Part shown: positions 50,988 to 59,190 of the stretch, one piece after another
Numbering within the stretch: the first letter of the stretch is position 1
How the letters are laid out: every line of letters starts with the position of its first letter
Source: Bog-473 sp052140165
GTDB lineage: Bacteria; Actinomycetota; Acidimicrobiia; Acidimicrobiales; RAAP-2
Length of the DNA: 64,000 nucleotides
NCBI GenBank assembly: GCA_052140165.1
Contig: JBKQUM010000034.1
Location: 1 to 64,000, forward strand
Direction: 5' to 3'
Made by a program: the position numbers and the translations under genes
Notes under the pieces: model-generated
What the model was told of the DNA's origin: nothing
Seen by the model: only the letters and a program-made list of their open reading frames with translations
The model's database searches: none

Positions 50988-51809
50988 TCAGGGGTTGATG
51001 GTGGCGGTCACGCCGTGCATCTCGATGTTGGCGGACGCCGCGGCCTGGGCGCTGTCTCCGGAGTTCGCGTCCGCCAAGAGGTCCACTTGAAGCCCCACCA
51101 CGCCCGGGGCGAGATCCGAACCGTCGGGACAGGAGGGCTGGACGGTGGCGGTCCCGGACGCCGGTCCCATCGGCGCTTCGAGATCGTATTGCCCCGGCGG
51201 TGTCGACCAGATCCCGTTCGAGCCGTCCACGCAGCCGAGCAGCCCGAGGGCTCCACTGAAGGACACACGGGCGAAGGCGGTGTCGCCTGACGGCATGTAA
51301 CCCGAGGTGGTGAAGGGGGAGGTGGTGTAGGGAATCGAGAAGTCGACCGACGCCGCGGGCGAGTTCAGCGTGACGGAGCCGGTGAGCGCGGTGTCCACTT
51401 CAGCCGACTCCTCGACGAGGTCGTTGCCGAGTGCCTGGACCGAAACAGTGGCCGAACCGTTCGGCGAAGCGACCGAGGTGGCCGAGGCGCTGCCGGCCAC
51501 CGGGGACAGCTCCGTGGGAAGAGGCGAGCAGCTGCTGAGGCTCGGCGGAGACGCCCCTCCTCCGGGGGGAGCCCCCACGAGCTCGTCGAGCGTGCCGTAC
51601 ACGTCAAAGAGCGCGGGGTCGAGGACCGGCAGGTATGTCGGGCCGTCGCACTGCGACGACGTCACGGTGAACGTCGTCACGGGTACGACGGTCGACGCGC
51701 CGGCGGCCGACGCGGCCGACGCGGCCGACGGCAGGAGCATGAGCGACAGCGCGAGTCCGCCGAGCGCGCCGACCACGCTCTTGCGGAGGATCCGGGCGCA
51801 TGACTTCAC
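50988..51809 (-). CDS. Secreted protein of unknown function
   Basis: A 273-residue exported protein. The GTG at 51809, with GGTGA upstream, starts a signal peptide (basic SCARILRKS, then VVGALGGLALSLMLLPSAAS, cleavage near residue 34 after the Ala-Ser run). The mature part is Ser/Thr/Ala/Pro-rich and probably beta-structured, with four cysteines (SQCDG, LSSCSP, LGCVDG, QPSCPDG) that could form two disulfides. No family is recognised. It may be a cell-wall or surface protein. Confidence 0.72.
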   Translation of the reverse strand: MKSCARILRKSVVGALGGLALSLMLLPSAASAASAAGASTVVPVTTFTVTSSQCDGPTYLPVLDPALFDVYGTLDELVGAPPGGGASPPSLSSCSPLPTELSPVAGSASATSVASPNGSATVSVQALGNDLVEESAEVDTALTGSVTLNSPAASVDFSIPYTTSPFTTSGYMPSGDTAFARVSFSGALGLLGCVDGSNGIWSTPPGQYDLEAPMGPASGTATVQPSCPDGSDLAPGVVGLQVDLLADANSGDSAQAAASANIEMHGVTATINP

Positions 51810-51909
51810 GGGATCACCTCGTTCCCGGTTGTCCGCAGCGCTGGCTGCGGCCTCCGCCCCCGGCCTGGAGGGAGAACGGCTCGAGCCACTGGTCCTTGCG
51901 TCGGCCCAA

Positions 51910-51915
51910 TAGTCT
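51910..51915 (+). promoter_or_regulatory. Leaderless-type -10 hexamer TAGTCT
   Basis: TAGTCT ends 9 nt before the ATG at 51925; no Shine-Dalgarno is seen. Confidence 0.35.
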
Positions 51916-51924
51916 CTGGCTGCC

Positions 51925-53013
51925 ATGAGCCCGCCCGAACTCCTCCGCTCCGCCGCGGATGTCACGCCGGACTGGCTGACCGGCGCCCTGCGCGGCGCGG
52001 GTGCGCTGGCGGAGGGCCCCCGCGTGGTCTCGTTCGAGACCGAGCCGGTCGGGACGGGCCAGATGGCCGACACCACACGGTTCTCACTCGTCTATGACGC
52101 GCCGGGGGCCGGACCGGCCAGCGTGGTCGGCAAGTTCGCCTCGGCGGACGAGCAGAGCCGCGCCACCGGGTTGGCGCTGCGGGCGTACGAAATCGAGATC
52201 CGCTTCTATCGCGAGGTCGCGGCGCGCGTCGCAGCGCGCGTGCCTTCATCCTACGTGGCGGAGGTGGAGCCCGAGACGGGATGGTTCACCCTGCTGCTCC
52301 AGGACGTCGTCGGCGCCGCGCAGGGGGACCAGATCGCCGCCTGCACCCCGGACGTCGCGGCCGCCGTCCTCGACGAGATGGCCGGCCTGCACGCGCCGTG
52401 CTGGGAGGCGCCTGACCTCGCCGCGCTCGAGTGGCTCAACCGGGCCACGCCCGAGTCGGACGCGCTCCTCTGCATGCTCGTATCCTCGCTGCTGCCGGGA
52501 TTCCTCGAGCGCTACGAGGACACCCTGGCACCCGATCATCGAGAGGTCTGCCGCCTCTTCGCCGAGCACCTGCCCGCCTATCTGCATCTCCGGACGGGTC
52601 CACGGACGGCCAGCCACGGCGACTTCCGCCTCGACAACCTCCTGTTCGAGCCGGGCGTCCGGCGACCGGTCGTCGTCGACTGGCAGACGGTGGCGTGGGC
52701 GGGGGCGTCCTACGACGTGGCGTACTTCATCGGAGGCTGCCTCAGTGCCGAGGACCGCCGGGCCCACGAGGACGACCTGGTGGCGCACTACCACGACGCC
52801 CTCTGCCGACGCGGGGTGCGGGACTACTCCCTCGAACAGCTGCGTGCCGACGTGCGGAGGGACACCTTCGGCGGCGTCCTGATGGCCATCGTCGCCGCCA
52901 TGGTCGTGCAGCGGACGGAGCGTGGGGACCTCATGTTCCTGACGAGCACCACCCGTCACGCCCAGCACGCGCTCGATGCCGACGCCCCCGCCTTGCTGCT
53001 GGCCGCCCGATGA
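51925..53013 (+). CDS. Aminoglycoside phosphotransferase-like kinase (DUF1679/EcKinase-type)
   Basis: A 362-residue small-molecule kinase. The catalytic loop is SHGDFRLDNLLF (about residues 231-242) with the HxDxxxxN signature, and the metal aspartate is in VVVDWQTVAW near 252. The N-lobe has VVGKFASADE with a likely ATP-binding lysine and EIRFYREVAARV. The layout resembles the large family near acyl-CoA dehydrogenase and phosphatase genes in actinobacteria. The substrate is unknown. Its stop overlaps the phosphatase start (ATGA). Confidence 0.84.
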   Translation: MSPPELLRSAADVTPDWLTGALRGAGALAEGPRVVSFETEPVGTGQMADTTRFSLVYDAPGAGPASVVGKFASADEQSRATGLALRAYEIEIRFYREVAARVAARVPSSYVAEVEPETGWFTLLLQDVVGAAQGDQIAACTPDVAAAVLDEMAGLHAPCWEAPDLAALEWLNRATPESDALLCMLVSSLLPGFLERYEDTLAPDHREVCRLFAEHLPAYLHLRTGPRTASHGDFRLDNLLFEPGVRRPVVVDWQTVAWAGASYDVAYFIGGCLSAEDRRAHEDDLVAHYHDALCRRGVRDYSLEQLRADVRRDTFGGVLMAIVAAMVVQRTERGDLMFLTSTTRHAQHALDADAPALLLAAR

Positions 53014-53537
53014 CGGACATCTTGGTTCTCTGCACCGGCAACGCGGCCCGGTCGGTCATGGCCGGCTTCATGTTGGAGCACCTGCGCGACGGCCGTGCCG
53101 GGGATCCGCTGCACATCGTGACCGCGGGCACCCACACCATTGACGGGCAGCCGATGGGGATGCGGACCCGTGCCGCGCTGGCGCGCCTTCCCGAGCTCGC
53201 GGGCGCCGACTTCCGGCGGCACCGGAGCCGCCAGGTCCACGGGGTCGATCTGGTGCACGCCGAGCTGGTGGTCGTCATGGAGGCCGATCACGTGCGCTTC
53301 GTCCGGCGCCGCTTCCCCGACGCGGCCGACAAGACCGCCACCATCCGGCGCCTGTGCCGCGACCTGCCGTCGGCGCCCCCGGGCCTGGGCGAACGGGTGG
53401 CGGCGCTCGGTCTCGCGGCCGTGGAGGTGTCCGACAGCGAGGACGTCCTCGACCCGGCCGGGCACGAGGCGGACGTCTACGAAGCCTGCGTGGACGAGCT
53501 GTGGGGGATGTGCCGGACGCTGGTGAGCCTGCTCTGA
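53010..53537 (+). CDS. Low-molecular-weight protein tyrosine phosphatase / ArsC-like
   Basis: A 175-residue LMW-PTP fold protein. The P-loop is CTGNAARS (C8 to R14, CX5R), right after the first beta strand VLVL, and the general acid aspartate lies in the EDVLDPAGHE segment near residue 150. It could dephosphorylate a phosphotyrosine protein or, as in thioredoxin-type ArsC, reduce arsenate, but the additional ArsC cysteines are not obvious. The ATG overlaps the upstream kinase stop, which hints at a phosphorylation/dephosphorylation pair. Confidence 0.85.
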   Translation: MTDILVLCTGNAARSVMAGFMLEHLRDGRAGDPLHIVTAGTHTIDGQPMGMRTRAALARLPELAGADFRRHRSRQVHGVDLVHAELVVVMEADHVRFVRRRFPDAADKTATIRRLCRDLPSAPPGLGERVAALGLAAVEVSDSEDVLDPAGHEADVYEACVDELWGMCRTLVSLL

Positions 53538-53555
53538 GCAGGCGGCGGCCGGGCC

Positions 53556-54179
53556 TTAGTCGGCGTGCACCGACCGCAGCCCGGCCCACGCCAGGTCGGC
53601 CATGCGCCGGGCCAGCTTCTGCGCCTCCTGGTCGAGCTCGGCGTCGGGGTCCGGCCGTTGCGCCATGAAGCGCCGGCTCGCTCCCTCCGCCATGCCGACG
53701 ATGCCGTAGGCCAACAGACGCCGGTGATCGTCGTCGAGACCGGCATCGATCAGCGGATCGATCGCCTCAGCGATCGCGTCCTCCACGGTGCGCAGTGCGC
53801 GGCCCAGCTCCTGATCGTCCGCATGGTCCCTGCCGTAGAGCAGGCGGAACTCCGCTTCGTGGCGCACGACGAGTCCGAAGTAGGCGGCGAAGCCGAGCTC
53901 GACCTGCTGGCGCGGGCCCCCGGCTCGCATGACCGCACGCCGGATGGCCGCCAGCAGGTCCTGGGCGATGGAGTCGACCAGCTCCAGGTAGAGGGCCCGC
54001 TTGGAGGAGAAGTGCTGGTAGAGAAGCGGTTTGGTGACGCCCGCCGCCTCCGCGATGTCGTCCATCGTCGTGGCCCGGTAGCCGCGCTGCGCGAACAGCT
54101 CGAGCGCCACGGTGAAAAGCTGCCGGCGCCGCTGTTCGGCGGTGAGTCGTCGCGAGGAGGCCGGCATGGCACCTGGCAT
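53556..54179 (-). CDS. TetR/AcrR family transcriptional regulator
   Basis: A 207-residue regulator. The N-terminal helix-turn-helix (about residues 18-65) has ALELFAQRGYRATTMDDIAE and GVTKPLLYQHFSSKRALYLE, diagnostic of TetR. The C-terminal helical ligand domain is divergent. TAACCT ends 7 nt before the start. It is convergent with the kinase/phosphatase pair; it could control the acyl-CoA dehydrogenase palindrome at 49.6 kb or a gene outside. Target unknown. Confidence 0.92.
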   Translation of the reverse strand: MPGAMPASSRRLTAEQRRRQLFTVALELFAQRGYRATTMDDIAEAAGVTKPLLYQHFSSKRALYLELVDSIAQDLLAAIRRAVMRAGGPRQQVELGFAAYFGLVVRHEAEFRLLYGRDHADDQELGRALRTVEDAIAEAIDPLIDAGLDDDHRRLLAYGIVGMAEGASRRFMAQRPDPDAELDQEAQKLARRMADLAWAGLRSVHAD

Positions 54180-54186
54180 GCCGCTC

Positions 54187-54192
54187 AGGTTA
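54187..54192 (-). promoter_or_regulatory. Leaderless-type -10 hexamer TAACCT
   Basis: On the minus strand TAACCT ends 7 nt before the TetR ATG. It sits at the 3' end of the upstream glycosyltransferase gene. Confidence 0.35.
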
Positions 54193-55245
54193 CCGAACGG
54201 TCATAGAGGGGTCGGGCAGGCCGGGGACCCGCCCCAGGACCCGGGACAGCCGGCGGGGGAGATCGGCCAGGTTGAAGTGCTCGGCGGCCACCCGTCGGTT
54301 GTCCGCCAGCAATTGGTCGTCGGGCGCCCGCAACCACTGCGCCAGGGGCACAGGGTCGGCGGCGTCGAACCAGCGGAAGCCGTACGCCGCCAGCTCCGCC
54401 GCGACCGGGTACGTGCCCACCGCGAGTGGGCGGTGATGTGTCGCCGACTCCACCGACGGGTTGCCGAAACCTTCCCAGGACGACGGCAGCACGACGGCGT
54501 CGCAGGCGGCGTACGCGTCCGCAATGGAGCACCCCCCCTCCGGCTGGCCGAGCACGACGCGGCAGCGCGCCCGGCCGACGAGCCGGTCGAGCTCGGGCCC
54601 GTAGCCGTCCTCGGCCGGCCCGAGCAGCCAGTAGGTGCCGCCGATGGCCTCGGTCAGCGCGATGGCCCCCGCGACGTTCTTGCGGGCGAGCGCCCGCGTC
54701 GGTTGGAGCAACAGTCGGGTCTCGTCACCCGCGCCCAGCGCGGCTCGGACCTTCGCCCGGTCGCCCGGTGCCGGGTCGGGGTCGAACGCGTTGTAGATCG
54801 TCGTGGCGGTCATCCCGCGGGCGGCCAGCTCGGCGCGGCTGAGCTCGTTGATCGTGACGTGCGCCCATGCCGGATCGTCGGGCGGGGGCGGCAGGTGGGC
54901 CAGGTGCGGCCGCTGCCATGGGAGATCGTGGTGGTGTAGCAATGCGGGGCGGCCCGCGCACGCCGCGGCGACCAGGGCTGCCGCCGGCGGGTTGAGCGGC
55001 AGCGAGCACAGGTTCTCCACGACGACGAGATCGGCCCCGGCCAGCGCGTCCTGCACCTCGGCCCGGGTCGGCGGTTCGGGCGCGTCGATCGCCAATCCGG
55101 GGAGCAGGGTGTCGACGGGGCCGGACCCGGCGACGGTGCGGACGTGCCAACCCAGGAGGCCCAGCGCAGCGGCCCATTTGGCCGCCTCGACCGAGACGCC
55201 GTCGCCTCCCCCCAGTCGGAACGAGATCATGCACGCCGTCGCCAC
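54190..55245 (-). CDS. Glycosyltransferase, GT4-like (GT-B fold)
   Basis: A 351-residue glycosyltransferase. The N-terminal domain has MISFRLGGGDGVSVEAAKWA, a typical first-strand/glycine loop, and LLHHHDLPWQRP. The C-terminal domain has LLQPTRALARKNVAGAIAL and the nucleotide-sugar-binding CDAVVLPSSWEGFGNPSVES (E-x7-E type, about residues 267-285). The GTG at 55245 is chosen as it is 6 nt after TACAGT and completes the first strand; an internal ATG is at 55230. It likely transfers a hexose, perhaps mannose or fucose given the divergent gmd. Confidence 0.88.
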   Translation of the reverse strand: MATACMISFRLGGGDGVSVEAAKWAAALGLLGWHVRTVAGSGPVDTLLPGLAIDAPEPPTRAEVQDALAGADLVVVENLCSLPLNPPAAALVAAACAGRPALLHHHDLPWQRPHLAHLPPPPDDPAWAHVTINELSRAELAARGMTATTIYNAFDPDPAPGDRAKVRAALGAGDETRLLLQPTRALARKNVAGAIALTEAIGGTYWLLGPAEDGYGPELDRLVGRARCRVVLGQPEGGCSIADAYAACDAVVLPSSWEGFGNPSVESATHHRPLAVGTYPVAAELAAYGFRWFDAADPVPLAQWLRAPDDQLLADNRRVAAEHFNLADLPRRLSRVLGRVPGLPDPSMTVR

Positions 55246-55251
55246 GTCGGC

Positions 55252-55257
55252 ACTGTA
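55252..55257 (-). promoter_or_regulatory. Leaderless-type -10 hexamer TACAGT
   Basis: On the minus strand TACAGT ends 6 nt before the glycosyltransferase GTG at 55245. Confidence 0.5.
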
Positions 55258-55289
55258 CGCGCGCCGGAGTGGCCGTTTCGCCGGTGGAC

Positions 55290-55295
55290 TAGCGT
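55290..55295 (+). promoter_or_regulatory. Leaderless-type -10 hexamer TAGCGT
   Basis: TAGCGT ends 7 nt before the gmd ATG at 55303. It and the divergent glycosyltransferase hexamer lie only 32 nt apart. Confidence 0.5.
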
Positions 55296-55302
55296 TGCGC
55301 CG

Positions 55303-56274
55303 ATGCCGAAGCGCGCACTCATCACGGGCGTCACCGGTCAGGACGGGTCGTACCTGGCCGAATTCCTGCTGGCGCAGGGCTACACCGTGATCGGCATGGT
55401 GCGGCGTTCGAGCACGCTGAACTTCGAGCGCATCGCGCACATCCAGGACCAGATCGAATTGGTCGCCGGGGACCTCCTCGACGAGGTGTCCCTCATCAAC
55501 ATCCTGCGTGACCACCGGCCGAACGAGGTCTACAACCTGGCCGCCCAGTCGTTCGTCCAGACGAGCTTCAGCCAGCCCGTGCTCACCGGCGAGACCACGG
55601 CTCTCGGCGTCACCCGGGTCCTCGACGCCATCCGCCTCGTCGACCCGGAGATCCGCTTCTACCAGGCCAGCTCCTCGGAGATGTTCGGCAAGGTGCAGGA
55701 GGTCCCCCAGCGGGAGTCGACCCCCCTGCACCCGCGCAGCCCCTACGGGGTGGCCAAGGTCTACGGGCATTGGATCACGGTCAACTACCGGGAGAGCTAC
55801 GGCCTGCACGCCTCGTCCGGCATCCTGTTCAACCACGAGTCCCCGCGCCGCGGCCTCGAGTTCGTGACGCGCAAGGTCACCCACGGCGTGGCGCGCATCG
55901 CGCAGGGGCTCGACGACAAGCTGGCGCTCGGGAACCTCGATGCCCAGCGCGACTGGGGCTACGCGGCCGACTACGTCCGGGCCATGTGGCTGATGCTCCA
56001 GCAGGACGTGCCGGGCGACTTCGTCGTCGCGACCGGGCAGACCCACCAGGTGCGCGAGCTGTGCCGCCTCGCTTTCGACGCGGCGGGACTCGACTGGGAG
56101 CAGCACGTCGTCACGGACGAGCGCTTCTTGCGGCCGGCCGAGGTCGACCTGCTGGTCGGCGACCCCACCAGGGCGCACCAGGTCCTCGGCTGGCAGCCCG
56201 AGGTCGACTTCGCCGGCCTCGTCGCCATGATGGTGGAGGCCGACATGGACCTGGTCCGCAAGAGCCTCACGTAA
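55303..56274 (+). CDS. gmd: GDP-mannose 4,6-dehydratase
   Basis: A 323-residue extended SDR that turns GDP-mannose into GDP-4-keto-6-deoxymannose, the precursor of GDP-fucose, GDP-rhamnose and related sugars. The NADP loop is GVTGQDGSYLAE (residues 9-20), VRRSS follows strand 2, YNLAAQSFVQTSF, SSSEMFGK (catalytic Ser/Thr and Glu) and SPYGVAKVYGHW (Tyr/Lys) are all Gmd-typical, as is NHESPRRG. It may supply a deoxyhexose to the divergent glycosyltransferase. No second-step enzyme (GMER) is adjacent. Confidence 0.95.
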   Translation: MPKRALITGVTGQDGSYLAEFLLAQGYTVIGMVRRSSTLNFERIAHIQDQIELVAGDLLDEVSLINILRDHRPNEVYNLAAQSFVQTSFSQPVLTGETTALGVTRVLDAIRLVDPEIRFYQASSSEMFGKVQEVPQRESTPLHPRSPYGVAKVYGHWITVNYRESYGLHASSGILFNHESPRRGLEFVTRKVTHGVARIAQGLDDKLALGNLDAQRDWGYAADYVRAMWLMLQQDVPGDFVVATGQTHQVRELCRLAFDAAGLDWEQHVVTDERFLRPAEVDLLVGDPTRAHQVLGWQPEVDFAGLVAMMVEADMDLVRKSLT

Positions 56275-56317
56275 GCGGAGGGGCGCCGCGCTCCAGTCAT
56301 CCGCCGTACTCGCCACG

Positions 56318-57124
56318 ATCTCGGCCGATCCGGCCGGCGCGCTCGTCGCCTTCGGGGCAGGGATCCTCTCCTTCGTCTCCCCCTGCGTCCTCCCGCTGGT
56401 CCCGGGCTACGTCTCCATGGTCTCGGGCCTCTCTGCGGCCGAGCTGGAGGCGGGCGGCGACGGCACGACGCCGTCGACCGCCCTTCGTCCCGTCCTGCGC
56501 GGCATCGGTCTGTTCGTGGCCGGCTTCACGATCGTCTTCGTCGCACTGGGCGCCGCGGCGTCGAGCATCGGGCGGCTGCTCGACGCGCACGAGATCACGC
56601 TGACCCATGTGAGCGGTGCGGTGATCATCGTGCTGGGCGCCGTCATGCTGCTGGGCGCGCTGCCCTCGAGCGTCTGGGCCCACGCGGGGTCGGGCACGCT
56701 CGGTGTGGTCTCGCGCGTCACGGGCGAGCACCGCTTCGACGTGCGGCCTTCCAAGCTCGGCGTGTGGGCCGCCCCGCTGATGGGCATGGCGTTCGCGTTC
56801 GCCTGGACACCGTGCATCGGCCCGGTCCTCGGTGTCGTCCTGAGCCTCGCGGCGCGCAACGGGACGCTGCCCGGCGGCGTCCTCCTGCTCTTCGCCTACT
56901 CGCTCGGCTTGGCGGTGCCCTTCGTGCTCGTGGGGCTGGCCTTCGGCCGGCTGACCGCGACGCTGGCCCGGGCGCGGCACTGGCTGTGGGCCGTTGAGCT
57001 CGTGGCCGGCATCATCCTCGTGGTCTTCGGGGTGCTGCTGCTGACGGACAACGTGAGCTGGGTGTCGACGCAGATATCGAACCTGCTCAACGACCTCGGC
57101 CTCGGCCGCCTCTCCAAGAGCTAG
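56318..57124 (+). CDS. ccdA: Cytochrome c biogenesis protein CcdA (start unresolved)
   Basis: A six-helix CcdA/DsbD-type thiol transporter that brings electrons across the membrane to reduce apocytochrome c. The family-defining segment FVSPCVLPLVPGYVSMVSG contains the first essential cysteine, and AWTPCIGPVLGVVLSLA the second. The only ATG, GTG or TTG in frame is at 56417, inside that segment and after the first cysteine. Upstream codons back to a TGA at 56228 include none. Coding homology extends to at least about 56318 (ATC). Either a non-canonical start (ATC, GTA) or a sequence error is involved. It belongs functionally with ccmA-F 3 kb downstream. Confidence 0.82.
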   Translation: MSADPAGALVAFGAGILSFVSPCVLPLVPGYVSMVSGLSAAELEAGGDGTTPSTALRPVLRGIGLFVAGFTIVFVALGAAASSIGRLLDAHEITLTHVSGAVIIVLGAVMLLGALPSSVWAHAGSGTLGVVSRVTGEHRFDVRPSKLGVWAAPLMGMAFAFAWTPCIGPVLGVVLSLAARNGTLPGGVLLLFAYSLGLAVPFVLVGLAFGRLTATLARARHWLWAVELVAGIILVVFGVLLLTDNVSWVSTQISNLLNDLGLGRLSKS

Positions 57125-57135
57125 CGGCCCGGGCC

Positions 57136-57735
57136 GTGGACGACGGACCCACTCACCGCGCCGCTCCGGGCCCCGCAGACGTGCTGGGCCGACGGATTGA
57201 GGACCTGGCGCGGGGAGCAGCCGGTCCGGTCCTCGTTGCGCTCGACGGGCCCTCGGGCGCCGGGAAGTCCACCCTGGCGGCCGCCGTCGGGCGCCCTCGT
57301 CATCGACGGCGACGACTTCTACCGCGGGACGGACGAGTACTGGGACGCCATGGACGCGCGGCGGAAGATGGAGCTGGTCGTCGACTGGCGTCGCCAGCGT
57401 GCCGCGCTCGAGCGGTTGCGTCGTGGCGCGGCGGCGACCTGGCGCCCCTACGACTGGGATGCCGACGACGGGAGCCTGTCAGCGGACGTCGCGGGTGGGC
57501 CCTGCGACGTGGTCATCCTCGACAGTGCCTACAGCGCCCGACCCGAGCTGGCTGACCTGACGGACCTGCGGGTCCTGCTGCAGGTCCCGCACGACGTCCG
57601 CCGGGCACGGCTCCTGCAGCGCGAAGAGCAGGCTTCCGGGCGGAGTGGGAGGCCCGATGGGGAGCGGCCGAGGACCTGTACTTCGGCACGGTCATGCCAC
57701 CGGAGGCATTCGACCTCGTGCTCGGCGGGGCCTGA
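57136..57735 (+). pseudogene. Frameshifted P-loop nucleoside/uridine kinase-like gene
   Basis: A small kinase split over two frames. Frame 1 from the GTG at 57136 gives VALDGPSGAGKSTLAAAV (Walker A). At about 57289 the coding moves to frame 2: ALVIDGDDFYRG, RRKMELVVDW, WRPYDWDADDG and VVILDSAYSARPEL. At about 57630 it returns to frame 1, giving EWEARWGAAEDLYFG then MPPEAFDLVLGG and TGA at 57733. The shifts compensate, and the total is exactly 200 codons. It is either a pseudogene or has two sequence errors. It lies 11 bp after ccdA. Homologues look like (d)NMP or uridine kinases. Confidence 0.8.
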
Positions 57736-57744
57736 GCTCGGCCG

Positions 57745-58611
57745 CTACGGGAAATGTTCGGCGAGCACCTCGGCGAACGTCCGGGCGAACGTGTGGGCGT
57801 CGCCCGGCCAGCGGGCGGAGACGTACGCGCCGTCCCGCACGACCCAGGCGGGCCGGGGATCGGTCGGCGTGTCCCGGGACCGCCCGCTCGTCTTGCGCCG
57901 GTAGTCGGGGATGCCGGGCTCGACATCGACGAAGTCGCCCTGGTCCGCCAGGGCGCGGGTGACCTCCTGTTGCACCGACATGTAGCCGGCGGGCTGTCCC
58001 GGCTCGTCCACGTAGGTGCGGTAGTAGTCGGGGTCCCAAAAGCGAGTCCGGCTGGCGAGCTCCCATGCCCTGCGCTCCAGCTGCCACGTCAGTGCCGTGG
58101 TGCGGCGGCCGTGGAGCACCGAATGCCCGGTGGCGGGTTCTGTGGCACGCGCCGCCACGAGCACGCCGTGGCAGATCGCCCCGACGGGCCTGCCCGATCG
58201 GAACGAGTCCACGGCCATCTGCTGCACCTCGGGGCTCTCGAGGTAGTCCCGCATCCCACGGGCCCGGTGGCCCCCGGGCAGCACGAGCGCGTCGTAGTCG
58301 CTGCGCCGTGCCGCGCCCCAGTGCAGCGGCGATCGGAACGCCGCATCCTCCAGCAGCGCCGAGTAGGCGCGACGGGCCGCTGCGTCGGCGCGCAGGATGC
58401 GGCCCATGACCGTCACGTTGCGCAGCAGCGGGACCGCGCCCCAGAAGTCGAGGCCCCGCCCCGTGACCATGAGATCGTCGGCCTCCCCGGGCTGCCCCGA
58501 AGGCGTCGCGAACACGACGTCGTGGCCGGCGCCCGACAGGATCCGCCAGCTCACGGCCACCTCGGTGGGGTCGAAGTCGCACGCCGGGAGCGGCATCAGC
58601 ACGGTCGCCAT
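57745..58611 (-). CDS. DJ-1/PfpI family protein
   Basis: A 288-residue class I glutamine amidotransferase-like protein. The nucleophile elbow is GAICHGVLVAA (about residues 136-146) with Cys-His, and LVLPGGHRARGMRDYL precedes it with a possible acid. Family members include deglycases, chaperones and proteases, and the exact role is not evident. It is longer than usual (about 190), with an extended C-terminal part from residue 190 of family-internal type. Its divergent neighbour starts 66 bp away, each with a TAnnGT hexamer. Confidence 0.86.
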   Translation of the reverse strand: MATVLMPLPACDFDPTEVAVSWRILSGAGHDVVFATPSGQPGEADDLMVTGRGLDFWGAVPLLRNVTVMGRILRADAAARRAYSALLEDAAFRSPLHWGAARRSDYDALVLPGGHRARGMRDYLESPEVQQMAVDSFRSGRPVGAICHGVLVAARATEPATGHSVLHGRRTTALTWQLERRAWELASRTRFWDPDYYRTYVDEPGQPAGYMSVQQEVTRALADQGDFVDVEPGIPDYRRKTSGRSRDTPTDPRPAWVVRDGAYVSARWPGDAHTFARTFAEVLAEHFP

Positions 58612-58622
58612 GGGTGTGACGC

Positions 58623-58628
58623 ACACTA
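58623..58628 (-). promoter_or_regulatory. -10 hexamer TAGTGT for the DJ-1 gene
   Basis: On the minus strand TAGTGT ends 11 nt before the DJ-1 ATG at 58611, predicting a leader of a few nucleotides at most. Confidence 0.4.
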
Positions 58629-58664
58629 CCGAGGCCCGGCCGAGCACCCTCAGGGGAACGGGGA

Positions 58665-58670
58665 TAGCGT
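58665..58670 (+). promoter_or_regulatory. Leaderless-type -10 hexamer TAGCGT
   Basis: TAGCGT ends 7 nt before the ATG at 58678. Confidence 0.5.
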
Positions 58671-58677
58671 CGCCGGC

Positions 58678-59187
58678 ATGAGCGACGCCGACACCGACAC
58701 CGAACCTCCGGCGATCTTCTCGGCCGACGACGGGATCGAGAAGCTCTGGGTGCAGGCCTACCAGGGCGAGGTACTGGGCGAGGCCCTGTTCGAGGGCATC
58801 GCCGAGGTCGTCGACGATACTGAGCACGCCCGCAAGATGCGGGTGCTCGCCACGCTCGAGCTGCGCACCAAGGAGGCCGTGGCACCCTCCCTCGAGCGAG
58901 CCGGCATCTCGACCGAGCCCGATGTCGAGATGCTGAGCGTGGCCGAGGCCATGGCCGCCGGTTCGGTCGACAGCACCTGGGAGCAGATGATGACCTCTAT
59001 CGACAGCGTCACCGGTCAGTTCATCCCGCTCTACGAGCGGATCGCAGAGCTCGACCCCGCCGAACGCGAGGCCGCCGAACTGTTGGTGGCCCACGAGGTC
59101 GCCCTGCGCGACTTCGCGCGCGCCGAGCTGGCCGGCCGGACGGACTCGTCGCTGAATCCCGTCAACGCGCTGCCGCACATGCGCTGA
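58678..59187 (+). CDS. Uncharacterised all-helical protein
   Basis: I do not recognise this 169-residue acidic protein. It is predicted to be all-helical, with Glu-rich segments (YQGEVLGEALFEGIAEVVDD, ELRTKEAV, LLVAHEVALRDFARAEL). The spacing of Glu and His could fit a ferritin-like bundle, but no clear ExxH pair repeats, so that is weak. The start is backed by TAGCGT 7 nt upstream. A methyltransferase begins 3 bp after its stop, so they probably form one transcript. Confidence 0.65.
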   Translation: MSDADTDTEPPAIFSADDGIEKLWVQAYQGEVLGEALFEGIAEVVDDTEHARKMRVLATLELRTKEAVAPSLERAGISTEPDVEMLSVAEAMAAGSVDSTWEQMMTSIDSVTGQFIPLYERIAELDPAEREAAELLVAHEVALRDFARAELAGRTDSSLNPVNALPHMR

Positions 59188-59190
59188 TCC

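Noticed and set aside
50988..52076. Long version of the secreted protein starting at 52076
   Set aside because: Its first 89 residues are antisense to the kinase gene; the GTG at 51809 starts a proper signal peptide.
55303..56316. Minus-strand extension of the glycosyltransferase frame through gmd
   Set aside because: The extra residues are antisense to gmd; the real start is at 55245 by motif and promoter spacing.
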